This document shows positions 40,488 through 48,395 of a stretch of DNA of 64,000 bases, one piece after another (the first letter of the stretch is position 1; the number at the start of each line of letters is the position of its first letter). The notes beneath the pieces were generated by a model that was not told the origin of the DNA, searched no databases, and saw only the letters and a list, made by a program, of their open reading frames with translations. Position numbers and translations under genes: made by a program. The DNA comes from Prevotellaceae bacterium UBA4332 (GTDB lineage Bacteria; Bacteroidota; Bacteroidia; Bacteroidales; Bacteroidaceae). Location of the stretch: contig DGTQ01000017.1 of the NCBI GenBank assembly GCA_002394365.1, positions 329,080 to 393,079 on the forward strand, written 5' to 3'.

Positions 40488-42212
40488 ATGAACTACAAAT
40501 TGAAACATCTTGCCCTGCTACTCCTTATATCTTTGTTTGTTTGTGCAAACGCATGGAGCGAAGGGAAAAATCACAACTTCACTGTAACAAAGAACCTTGA
40601 CACGTTTACGGCTATCTACAAACAGCTGGATGCCATGTACGTTGACACGCTGGATGCCGACATAACCGTTGGCGACGGTATCAATGCCATGCTTCGTTCA
40701 CTTGACCCATACACGGAATACTACCCCGCAAGCGAGCAGAAGGACCTGAAGCAGATGCTAACGGGAAAATATGCTGGTATCGGAGCTCTCATAAAGAAGA
40801 ACATGAAAACGGGCAACGTAGTGATAGACGAGCCATACGAAGGCCTGCCTGCCGACGAAGCAGGACTGAAGAAGGGCGACGTAATCGTTGCTATTGACGA
40901 CAGCACCATGCTGGGTAAGGAGGTTTCGTTTGTAAGCAGCCACCTCAGGGGAGAGCCTGGCACTTCTTTCAAGCTCACATACATACCTGCTGCTGATGCA
41001 AAAAACGATGTTTCGAGCAAATCAAACAAGAATATATCAAAGAAGACCAAATCTGTAACTATCACGAGAAGGGCTATACAGCTGCCCAGCGTGCCGTATT
41101 ATGGTTTTATTGAAGGCAAGAAAGACATAGGCTACCTCATACTGACACAATTTACAGAAAACTGCGCTCGTGACGTAAGACGCGCACTGGTAGATATGCG
41201 CAGCAAAGGCATGAACAAACTTGTTTTTGACCTGCGTGACAACGGAGGTGGTTCTTTGGCTGAGGCAATAAAGATTGTCAATATGTTTGTGCCCAAGGGG
41301 GTTACTCTCGTTACCACAAAGGGCAAGATAAAACGTTCAAACAGCGTTTACAAGACAACGCAGGAACCTCTTGACAGCATTATGCCTGTTGTAGTTTTAG
41401 TGAACAGCAACTCGGCATCGGCGAGTGAGATAACGGCTGGCTCCCTGCAAGACCTAGACCGAGCCGTGATTATGGGCACACGCACCTTCGGCAAAGGACT
41501 GGTGCAGCAGACTGTTGACCTTCCTCATGATGGTTCGCTGAAACTCACCGTGTCAAAATACTACATACCAAGCGGCAGGTGCATACAGGCTATCAACTAC
41601 AAGCATACTGGCGGAGGCTATCGAGAGCACATACCCGACTCGCTGACGAGGGAGTTCAAGACCAAGGGTGGCAGAATCGTAAGAGACGGCGGAGGCATAA
41701 AGCCTGACATAGAGGTAAAGGCTGACTCTCTGCCAAACATAGCCCTCTATCTGGCTCATGGTGGACTTGACTCTACTGAGGTGGTACATTATTACGTGAT
41801 TGACTACCTCAAGGCACACCCCACAATAGCACCTGCAACAGAATTTCATCTTAGCGATGCCGACTATGCCGACTTCAAGCAGAGGGTTATTGCGAGTGGT
41901 TTCAAGTACGACAGAGAGACGAGCAAGGAATACAAGAAACTCGTTGAATACGCCAAATTTGAAGGTTACTACGATGAAGCCAAAGCGGAGTTTGACGCCT
42001 TGGAGAAGAAATTGCAACACAACCTTGAACGAGAACTTGACAAAAATCGCAAGGTCATCACCCAGATACTGGAACAGGAAATAATTGAAGCCCATTATTA
42101 CCAGAAGGGCTCAATCGCCTATCTGATAGGGGCTGACAATCAGGTGCAGAAGGCTGTAGAACTATTGAGCAATCCTGAACAATACAACAAAATAATTAAA
42201 GGAGAGAAATAA
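40488..42212 (+). CDS. S41-family C-terminal processing peptidase
   Basis: Exported serine protease of the Ctp type (574 residues) with an N-terminal signal peptide (residues 1-24). Then follow a helical domain, a PDZ domain (YAGIGALIKKN ... DEAGLKKGDVIVAIDD, about residues 90-165) and the catalytic domain. The Ser/Lys dyad is in NSNSASASEITAGSLQDLDRAV and TFGKGLVQ. The C-terminal 150 residues are helical, as in Bacteroidota homologues. Expected in the periplasm, trimming or degrading envelope proteins. RNase R follows after 25 bases. Confidence 0.93.
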   Translation: MNYKLKHLALLLLISLFVCANAWSEGKNHNFTVTKNLDTFTAIYKQLDAMYVDTLDADITVGDGINAMLRSLDPYTEYYPASEQKDLKQMLTGKYAGIGALIKKNMKTGNVVIDEPYEGLPADEAGLKKGDVIVAIDDSTMLGKEVSFVSSHLRGEPGTSFKLTYIPAADAKNDVSSKSNKNISKKTKSVTITRRAIQLPSVPYYGFIEGKKDIGYLILTQFTENCARDVRRALVDMRSKGMNKLVFDLRDNGGGSLAEAIKIVNMFVPKGVTLVTTKGKIKRSNSVYKTTQEPLDSIMPVVVLVNSNSASASEITAGSLQDLDRAVIMGTRTFGKGLVQQTVDLPHDGSLKLTVSKYYIPSGRCIQAINYKHTGGGYREHIPDSLTREFKTKGGRIVRDGGGIKPDIEVKADSLPNIALYLAHGGLDSTEVVHYYVIDYLKAHPTIAPATEFHLSDADYADFKQRVIASGFKYDRETSKEYKKLVEYAKFEGYYDEAKAEFDALEKKLQHNLERELDKNRKVITQILEQEIIEAHYYQKGSIAYLIGADNQVQKAVELLSNPEQYNKIIKGEK

Positions 42213-42237
42213 TAACACATCTGATAATTTTTATACT

Positions 42238-44430
42238 ATGGGAAAGAAAAACGGCAAAAAAGGTGGCAAACGCATCACGCGACCACAATTAGCAGAAAGG
42301 CTGGAGGCATTCTTCAGCAGTCACCCAGGAGAGACTATGTCTTTCAAGGAAATCTTCCGTCAGCTTAGGCTTGACACCCACCCCATGAAGATGCTCGCCA
42401 TAGACATCATGGAGGAGATGGCATGGGACGATTTCCTCGTAAAAGTTACGGATTCATCGTACAAATTAGCCGACAACACTCAGGTGATGGAAGGCACTTT
42501 CCATGCCAAGGCTAATGGCAGAAACAGCATCCTGCCCGATGGCAGCGACAAGCCCATCTTCGTGGCAGAACGCAACAGTATGTCCGCATTAGAGGGCGAC
42601 AGAGTAAAATTCTGTATGATGGCTCGCAGACGCAGTCATATACGTGAGGCACAGGTAATGGAAATCATTGAGCGCAAGAAAGACCAGTTTGTGGGCAAAC
42701 TGGATGTGGAGGGCGACCTTGCTTTCCTTATACCTCAAGAACCTATTGCCACCAATATCATCATACCCCACAAGAAACTGAAGGGAGGCAAGACCAACGA
42801 TCGTGCCGTCGTAAAAGTCATATCATGGCCTGACGGAGAGAGAAGGAGCATCGTTGCCGAAGTTATAGATATCCTCGGAAAAATGGGGGAAAACGACGCA
42901 GAGATGAACGCTATCCTTGCGCAATACGGCTTGCCATATAAATATCCAAAGGAGGTGGAGGATGCAGCTAACAAGATTAGCGATGTAATACCCCAAGAGG
43001 AGATAGACAAGCGTGAGGACTTCCGCAACGTATTCACCTGCACTATCGACCCACATGATGCCAAGGACTTTGATGATGCACTGTCAATACGCAAACTCGA
43101 CAACGGATTATGGGAAATTGGAGTACACATAGCCGATGTAAGTCATTATGTTACCGAGGGGTCTATCATAGACAAAGAGGCTGTAAAGCGTGCTACAAGC
43201 ATCTACCTCGTAGATAGAACCATCCCCATGCTCCCCGAACGCCTGTGCAACTATATCTGCTCTCTCAGACCTGATGAAGATAAACTTACCTACTCCGTCA
43301 TCTTCGAGATGGATGATGATGCCCAGATAAAGAAACACCGTATAGTACATACCATCATAAGGAGTAATCGTCGCTTCTGCTACGAGGAAGTGCAGGAGAT
43401 ACTGGAGCAAAACGGTGTAAAAGACGGCACGGGCGAACCTGCTCCTGAGAAAGCCCACTACGAGGGTGAGTATGCTGAGGAACTGATAACCCTCGATAAA
43501 ATGGCGAAAAAACTGCGCGACAAACGCTTCAAAAATGGTTCTGTAAAGTTTGACCGAGAGGAAATGCGTTTCGACATCGACGAAAAGGGCAAGCCTACAA
43601 GAGTATATTTCAAGCGCTCGAAGGATGCCAACAAGCTCATCGAGGAATTCATGCTCTTAGCCAACAAGACTGTTGCCGAGAGTGTGGGCAAGGTGGCAAA
43701 AGGCAAGAAGGCTAAGACCCTGCCCTACCGCATACACGAAGATCCAGACCCTATCAAGCTGGAGCAACTGAAACAGTTTGTTGTGCGCTTTGGCTACAGA
43801 ATGAAATCCACAAGCACCAAGGGAGCTACTGCAAGAGCCCTCAACGCCCTTATGGATGAGTGTGAGGGAAAAGCCGAAAACAACACCATACAGTTGGTGG
43901 CTCTGAAGGCTATGATGAAGGCAAAGTATAGCACCCACAACATAGGACACTTCGGACTTGCCTTCGATTACTACACCCATTTCACCTCTCCCATCCGTCG
44001 TTATCCAGACACTATGGTGCACAGACTGCTCACTCGCTACGAAGCAGGAGGCAAGAGTGCCAACCAGAACTATTACGAGGAACTATGCGAACACTGCAGC
44101 GACATGGAACTCGTAGCAAGTAATGCCGAACGCGACTCCATAAAATACAAAATGGTTGAATTCATGGGCGAACACCTTGGCGAGGAGTTTGACGCCCATA
44201 TCTCAGGCATCACCACCTATGGTCTTTATGCAGAAATTGACGAAAACCATTGCGAGGGCATGATACCTATCCGTGACCTGAAAGACGACTATTACGAGTT
44301 TGACGAACGCAACTTCTGCCTTGTAGGACGCCGTTATCACAACACATACCAACTTGGTGAGCCTATACGCATCAAAGTAGCAAAAGCCAATCTGGAGAAA
44401 AAACAACTCGACTTCACGATAGTAGAGTAA
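42238..44430 (+). CDS. rnr: Ribonuclease R
   Basis: Processive 3'-5' exoribonuclease of the RNB family able to digest structured RNA. N-terminal winged-helix-like domain (residues 10-75), cold-shock domains, RNB catalytic core with DPHDAKDFDDALSI (near residue 272, metal-binding aspartates) and HFTSPIRRYPDTMVHR near 580, and a C-terminal S1 domain (HISGITTYGLYAEID). 730 residues, typical. It forms a likely unit with the upstream protease and downstream helicase (21-base gap). Confidence 0.95.
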   Translation: MGKKNGKKGGKRITRPQLAERLEAFFSSHPGETMSFKEIFRQLRLDTHPMKMLAIDIMEEMAWDDFLVKVTDSSYKLADNTQVMEGTFHAKANGRNSILPDGSDKPIFVAERNSMSALEGDRVKFCMMARRRSHIREAQVMEIIERKKDQFVGKLDVEGDLAFLIPQEPIATNIIIPHKKLKGGKTNDRAVVKVISWPDGERRSIVAEVIDILGKMGENDAEMNAILAQYGLPYKYPKEVEDAANKISDVIPQEEIDKREDFRNVFTCTIDPHDAKDFDDALSIRKLDNGLWEIGVHIADVSHYVTEGSIIDKEAVKRATSIYLVDRTIPMLPERLCNYICSLRPDEDKLTYSVIFEMDDDAQIKKHRIVHTIIRSNRRFCYEEVQEILEQNGVKDGTGEPAPEKAHYEGEYAEELITLDKMAKKLRDKRFKNGSVKFDREEMRFDIDEKGKPTRVYFKRSKDANKLIEEFMLLANKTVAESVGKVAKGKKAKTLPYRIHEDPDPIKLEQLKQFVVRFGYRMKSTSTKGATARALNALMDECEGKAENNTIQLVALKAMMKAKYSTHNIGHFGLAFDYYTHFTSPIRRYPDTMVHRLLTRYEAGGKSANQNYYEELCEHCSDMELVASNAERDSIKYKMVEFMGEHLGEEFDAHISGITTYGLYAEIDENHCEGMIPIRDLKDDYYEFDERNFCLVGRRYHNTYQLGEPIRIKVAKANLEKKQLDFTIVE

Positions 44431-44451
44431 ATTATAGATAAAAGATAATAG

Positions 44452-46407
44452 ATGACATTCGAAGAACTGGGCATAATGCCCGAAATACTTAGCGCAATAG
44501 ACGAACTGGGCTTTGAGCACCCCATGCCCATACAAGAGGCTGTAATACCTTTTTTAATAGGAATAGAAAAGGGAGTAAAAGAGGAAGTAGAAGGGGGAGT
44601 AAAAGGGGAAGTAAAAGAGGAAGTAGAAGAGGAAGTAGAAGAGGAAGTAGAAGAGGTTCCCGTTAACGTTAAAGTTCCCGTTTCCGTTAATCGTGACCTC
44701 ATTGCCCTTGCCCAGACGGGCACAGGCAAGACGGCTGCATTCGGCCTGCCCCTGTTGCAGATGGTCAACCCCAAAGACCGTAGCACTCAGGCTATTGTAC
44801 TCTCTCCCACTCGCGAGCTCTGTCTGCAGATAACTGATGACCTGCGCGATTTCTCCAAATATCTCAAGGGCATCAACGTCGTTGCCGTATATGGTGGCAC
44901 GAGCATCAGCGACCAGATACGCTCACTCAGGCACGGGGCGCAGATAATCGTTGCCACGCCAGGCAGACTGATAGACCTCATGGAGCGTGGCAAGGCGCAC
45001 CTTGAGGACGTGAGCCACATAGTGCTCGACGAGGCTGACGAGATGCTCAACATGGGTTTCTCTGACAGCATCAACGCCATCTTCGAGGCTCTGCCAGAGC
45101 AGCACCAGACGCTCCTCTTCTCTGCCACCATGAGCAAGGAGGTGGAGAAAGTGGCAAAGAAATACCTCCACAACTATGAGGAGATAGTGGTGGGTTCACG
45201 CAACGAGGGTGCAGAGAATGTCAACCACATCTATTATATGGTGAATGCCAAGGACAAGTATCTTGCTCTGAAACGCATAGTCGATTACTACCCACGCATC
45301 TACGGCATCATCTTCTGCCGCACAAAGATAGAGACACAGGAAATAGCCGACAAACTCATCAGGGAAGGCTATAACGCAGAGGCACTGCATGGCGACCTGT
45401 CGCAACAGCAGCGTGACCTCACCATGCAGAAGTTCCGCAACCACCTCACGCAGTTGCTCGTGGCAACCGATGTTGCGGCTCGCGGACTGGACGTCAACGA
45501 CCTCACCCACGTCATCAACTACTCCATGCCTGACGATACCGAGTCATACACCCACCGTTCAGGCAGAACAGGCAGAGCTGGCAAGAAGGGTACATCCATC
45601 GCCATCATCCACAGCAGAGAGCGCCACAAAGTGCGCGAAGTGGAGAAGATTATCGGCAAGACCTTTGTGGCTGGCAGAATACCCACAGCAGAGGAGATAT
45701 GCACCAAGCAACTCTTCCGCGCCATCGATGAAATCGAGAAAACCGATGTTGACGACGAGCAGATAGAGCCTTTCATGACTGAGATTCGTCGCCACTTCGA
45801 GTACGTTGACAAAGAGGAGATACTCAAGAAGGTGGTGAGCCGAGAGTTCGGAAGGTTCTTGCAGTATTACGCCAATGCCCCAGAGATAGAAGAAGTGGTA
45901 TTGAGCAAAAAAGACAGGAAAGACAAAGGCGACCGCACAGACTGGAAAAACAAGAAGCCACGCGAGGGAGTCGAGAAAGGCTATACAAAACTCTACATCA
46001 ACCTTGGCAGAAACGACCGATTCTTCCCAGGCGAGGTGATGCAGTTCATCAATCGCAACGTGCCAGGCAGACAAGACGTAGGACACATAGACATCATGCC
46101 AAACTTCTGCCTCATCGAGGTTCCGAGCAAGGATGCCAAGAAAGTCATCAAGGCACTCAGCCACGCCTTCTACCACAACAAGAAAGTCACCTGTCGCGAG
46201 GACAGTGAGAAGAAAGCACGTCCACAAGGCAAGGCTGACAACCGCCGTGACACGAGGCACGATGTACAAGACAATGCCGACTCCACACGCAAAGGCAGAA
46301 GAACAGCCGAGCGCCAACGCGCCTTTGACGAGCGCAAAGCCCTCTTCGAAATGTTAGGGCAGGAAGAGGAAGGTTGGGCACGACGCAAACCTAAGAAGAA
46401 AAAGTAA
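44452..46407 (+). CDS. DEAD-box RNA helicase with repeat insertion before the P-loop
   Basis: ATP-dependent RNA helicase of the CsdA/DbpA-like group. Motifs in order: Q motif (FEHPMPIQEAVIP), motif I AQTGTGKT, PTRELCLQ, DEAD, SAT, and HRSGRTGRAGKKG. The C-terminal RNA-binding fold (YTKLYINLGRNDRFFPGEVMQF) resembles the DbpA domain. A Lys/Arg-rich tail follows. Unusual: residues about 36-80 are inserted between the Q motif and motif I. They consist of acidic V-K-E-E/V-E-E-E repeats from a 12-bp tandem, followed by PVNVKVPVSVN from the reversed hexamer unit. Homologues have only a few residues here, so the insertion is next to the ATP site. With RNase R upstream, RNA turnover is likely. Confidence 0.92.
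   Translation: MTFEELGIMPEILSAIDELGFEHPMPIQEAVIPFLIGIEKGVKEEVEGGVKGEVKEEVEEEVEEEVEEVPVNVKVPVSVNRDLIALAQTGTGKTAAFGLPLLQMVNPKDRSTQAIVLSPTRELCLQITDDLRDFSKYLKGINVVAVYGGTSISDQIRSLRHGAQIIVATPGRLIDLMERGKAHLEDVSHIVLDEADEMLNMGFSDSINAIFEALPEQHQTLLFSATMSKEVEKVAKKYLHNYEEIVVGSRNEGAENVNHIYYMVNAKDKYLALKRIVDYYPRIYGIIFCRTKIETQEIADKLIREGYNAEALHGDLSQQQRDLTMQKFRNHLTQLLVATDVAARGLDVNDLTHVINYSMPDDTESYTHRSGRTGRAGKKGTSIAIIHSRERHKVREVEKIIGKTFVAGRIPTAEEICTKQLFRAIDEIEKTDVDDEQIEPFMTEIRRHFEYVDKEEILKKVVSREFGRFLQYYANAPEIEEVVLSKKDRKDKGDRTDWKNKKPREGVEKGYTKLYINLGRNDRFFPGEVMQFINRNVPGRQDVGHIDIMPNFCLIEVPSKDAKKVIKALSHAFYHNKKVTCREDSEKKARPQGKADNRRDTRHDVQDNADSTRKGRRTAERQRAFDERKALFEMLGQEEEGWARRKPKKKK
44570..44692 (+). repeat. 12-bp tandem array plus reversed AACGNN run in the helicase gene
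   Basis: GAAGTAGAAGAG-type 12-mers with variants repeat from about 44570 to 44655. Then 44656-44692 carries GTTNCC/GTTAAC hexamers, the reverse complement of the AACGNN unit of topA, encoding Val-x instead of Asn-x. Confidence 0.8.
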
Positions 46408-46458
46408 ACATATTACTCAATGCTATATTTACCACACCAACAATAGTATCAAAAGAAT

Positions 46459-47532
46459 ATGAAAGAGTATTTGATAATTGGATTAGCTGTTGCCGCTTTA
46501 CTATACATCTTATACAAAAGGAAAAAGAAAAAGGAACAACAGCTGGGAGATGAACTGGATTATCTTATAGAGAAAAAAGACTGGCACGGAGTAAGTCTTA
46601 TATTGCGCAAACAGCTTATCATCTGGGGAGCTCTTGCAGCATTTATGACAGCGTATGTGATTGTGGCATACATTATGGGCTATCCTAAATTTGCAGGAAT
46701 CATAATGGCGGCAATCTTTATTTGGCGTACCATTAAACTGGCGGAAAATTATCGCAAATCGCGAGATAATGAACTCTATCAACAGGATGAAGCTGAAGAG
46801 TGGGCTGAAATACAGGAAGAAACGAGACAAGTGCTAAGCCTGTTAGACGAAAATAACATCAGTGCCACTCAGGTAAGAGCAGACATTTCCCCTCAGGCAC
46901 TGAAAAAATTGTGGCTGGAAAGCCGTGAAAGAGGAAAGAAGGAAGGTTTCTGCCCAGTCTTACTGCTTGTAACTTATAACTTCAGGTGTTGCCTTGACGA
47001 AATAGTGAAAGACAAGGAGCGTTTTGCGCAATGGCGCCAGCAGGTGCTCAGTTCGCCAGTACAAGATGGTCAAGCCCTGCTGAAAAGGCAATTTGACCTG
47101 AACAAGACAGACTACGAGAAAGAATTTGATTGGCAAACTGATGTAATTGGTGATATAGAGCCACGTGAAGCGTTGAATGACTTCCCTATCCTTGAAGACT
47201 ATGTCCCTGGCAATCTTCTGCTTGCAGAGATACCTGTCAGCGAACCATGGCAGGTGTTTGCCTACATTCCGTATGGAGGATGGAAAAACTGCCCGCCACC
47301 AGAAATCCATATGGCTGTGGCAAAATATTGGTATGAAAGATACGGAGCAGAAATAGCCTGGATTGTACCAAATTTGATGTACCATGTGCCACAGCCTGTC
47401 GTCAAGGATGCAATGACTCTGGCAGAAGAGCAGTTTGCATATAGCGTGGATACATTACAAGATTACGGTAATTTAGCCACGCTGGCAGAAACAAACAAGA
47501 AATATACCCTGTGGGGTTTCTTCTGGGGTTGA
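46459..47532 (+). CDS. Membrane-anchored DUF4253 protein
   Basis: A 357-residue protein with an N-terminal membrane helix (residues 4-19) and a second hydrophobic pair around 52-95. A helical linker leads to a C-terminal DUF4253-like domain. That domain shows WQVFAYIPYGGWKNCPPPE, KYWYERYGAEI and the ending YTLWGFFWG, as in family members. The function of DUF4253 is unknown; it has been linked by others to immunity-type proteins, which is not testable here. The WbqC-like gene begins 25 bases downstream. Confidence 0.7.
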   Translation: MKEYLIIGLAVAALLYILYKRKKKKEQQLGDELDYLIEKKDWHGVSLILRKQLIIWGALAAFMTAYVIVAYIMGYPKFAGIIMAAIFIWRTIKLAENYRKSRDNELYQQDEAEEWAEIQEETRQVLSLLDENNISATQVRADISPQALKKLWLESRERGKKEGFCPVLLLVTYNFRCCLDEIVKDKERFAQWRQQVLSSPVQDGQALLKRQFDLNKTDYEKEFDWQTDVIGDIEPREALNDFPILEDYVPGNLLLAEIPVSEPWQVFAYIPYGGWKNCPPPEIHMAVAKYWYERYGAEIAWIVPNLMYHVPQPVVKDAMTLAEEQFAYSVDTLQDYGNLATLAETNKKYTLWGFFWG

Positions 47533-47557
47533 AAATAAAGCAAAAGCAACCAAAGGG

Positions 47558-48265
47558 ATGACTCTCCACACAACATACTTCGGAAGTGTTGATTGGTACA
47601 GGCGGCTGGTCTGTGCCGAGGAGGACATATATATCGACGCTTGCGAAAACTACGTGAAGCAGACGTCGAGGAACCGTTGTGAGATAGCAACGGCGAATGG
47701 CAAGCAGATACTTTCTGTTCCTGTTTCAATCCCCCCTTCCTTTAAGGGGATGGGGAGAGGCTGTTCCATCCGCGAGGTATTGGTGAGCGAGCACGGCAAC
47801 TGGCGCCACCAGCATTGGGAGGCTCTGAAGAGTGCTTACGGTATGTCGCCCTTCTTCGACTACTATCAAGATGATATCCGCCCCTTCTTTGACGAGGAGG
47901 TATTCAGGGCAAACAACTGGCAGAGGCTCTTTGACTACAACCTCGCCATAATGCGCAAAATGCTCGATTTAATCGGGATAGAGAGGGAGATAAAAGACCC
48001 CCTCAATCCCCCTGTGCAGGGGGAGGCTCCAGCCTCGGTGGGTTCCTCTGAATGTGGAGATGGAGCCTCCTCAGTAAGTCCTCCGAAACAAATGGATGGC
48101 GCATCGTTGGCAAGTCCCCCTGAACAGGGGGATTTAGGGGGTCTCTACTACCAGACCTTCCAACGCAGGCACGGCTTTATACCTAACCTCTCCATTCTCG
48201 ACCTTCTATTTAACGAGGGACCAGAGGCGATACTCTATTTAAAACAATTGAAGATTGAAGATTGA
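47558..48265 (+). CDS. WbqC-like family protein carrying repeat-derived insertions
   Basis: WbqC-family proteins accompany polysaccharide or sugar-nucleotide genes; their activity is not firmly known. Here TTYFGSVDWY, DACENYVKQTSRNRCEI, WRHQHWEALKSAYGMSPFFDYY and FIPNLSILDLLFNEGPEA are recognisable. Two segments are foreign to the family: residues 58-68 (PPSFKGMGRG region) and about 147-196 (NPPVQGEAP through PPEQGDLGG). Both are encoded by G/C-run palindromic DNA; the second is a 148-bp element with terminal inverted repeats. The reading frame stays open. The final codons and stop come from a period-7 ATTGAAG array. 235 residues in all, about 185 without the main insertion. Confidence 0.8.
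   Translation: MTLHTTYFGSVDWYRRLVCAEEDIYIDACENYVKQTSRNRCEIATANGKQILSVPVSIPPSFKGMGRGCSIREVLVSEHGNWRHQHWEALKSAYGMSPFFDYYQDDIRPFFDEEVFRANNWQRLFDYNLAIMRKMLDLIGIEREIKDPLNPPVQGEAPASVGSSECGDGASSVSPPKQMDGASLASPPEQGDLGGLYYQTFQRRHGFIPNLSILDLLFNEGPEAILYLKQLKIED
47731..47765 (+). repeat. CCCCCC/GGGGA palindromic insertion in the WbqC-like gene
   Basis: CCCCCCTTCCTTTAAGGGG followed by a G-rich run, related in style to the larger element at 47996, and in frame. Confidence 0.6.
47996..48143 (+). mobile_element. MITE-like 148-bp element with 29-bp terminal inverted repeats, inside a gene
   Basis: The left end 47996-48024 and the right end 48115-48143 are inverted copies matching at 27 of 29 positions (GACCCCCT, then AATCCCCCTGT, then CAGGGGGA). 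Inside, GGAGGCTCC (48022-48030) faces GGAGCCTCC (48062-48070). Single end-like copies occur at 51224-51253 and, more diverged, 50694-50726 and 14247-14316. Confidence 0.75.
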
Positions 48266-48302
48266 ATATTGAAGATTGAAGATTGAAGATTGAAGATTGA
48301 AT
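48247..48302 (+). repeat. Eight-unit period-7 array at the WbqC-like 3' end
   Basis: Eight heptamers of ATTGAAG or ATTGAAT. The stop codon at 48263-48265 lies in the third unit. Period-8/9 TTGTCAAC-like repeats follow at 48313-48345. Confidence 0.85.
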
Positions 48303-48360
48303 AAGGACATATCTTGTCAACTTGTTTACTTGTCAACTCGTCAACTGAACCTTGAACCCT

Positions 48361-48395
48361 ATTGAAGATTGAGAATTGAAAATTGAGAATTATGA
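48361..48395 (+). repeat. Period-7 array containing the NagZ-M15 start codon
   Basis: ATTGAAG, ATTGAGA, ATTGAAA, ATTGAGA, ATTATGA; the ATG at 48392 is inside the last unit. Confidence 0.75.

Noticed and set aside
47558..48265. WbqC-like gene as a pseudogene
   Set aside because: Despite the insertions the reading frame is uninterrupted and conserved blocks remain on both sides, so I keep it as a CDS.
48247..48395. CRISPR array
   Set aside because: The repeats are contiguous 7-mers and 8/9-mers without spacers, and no cas genes are present in the window.
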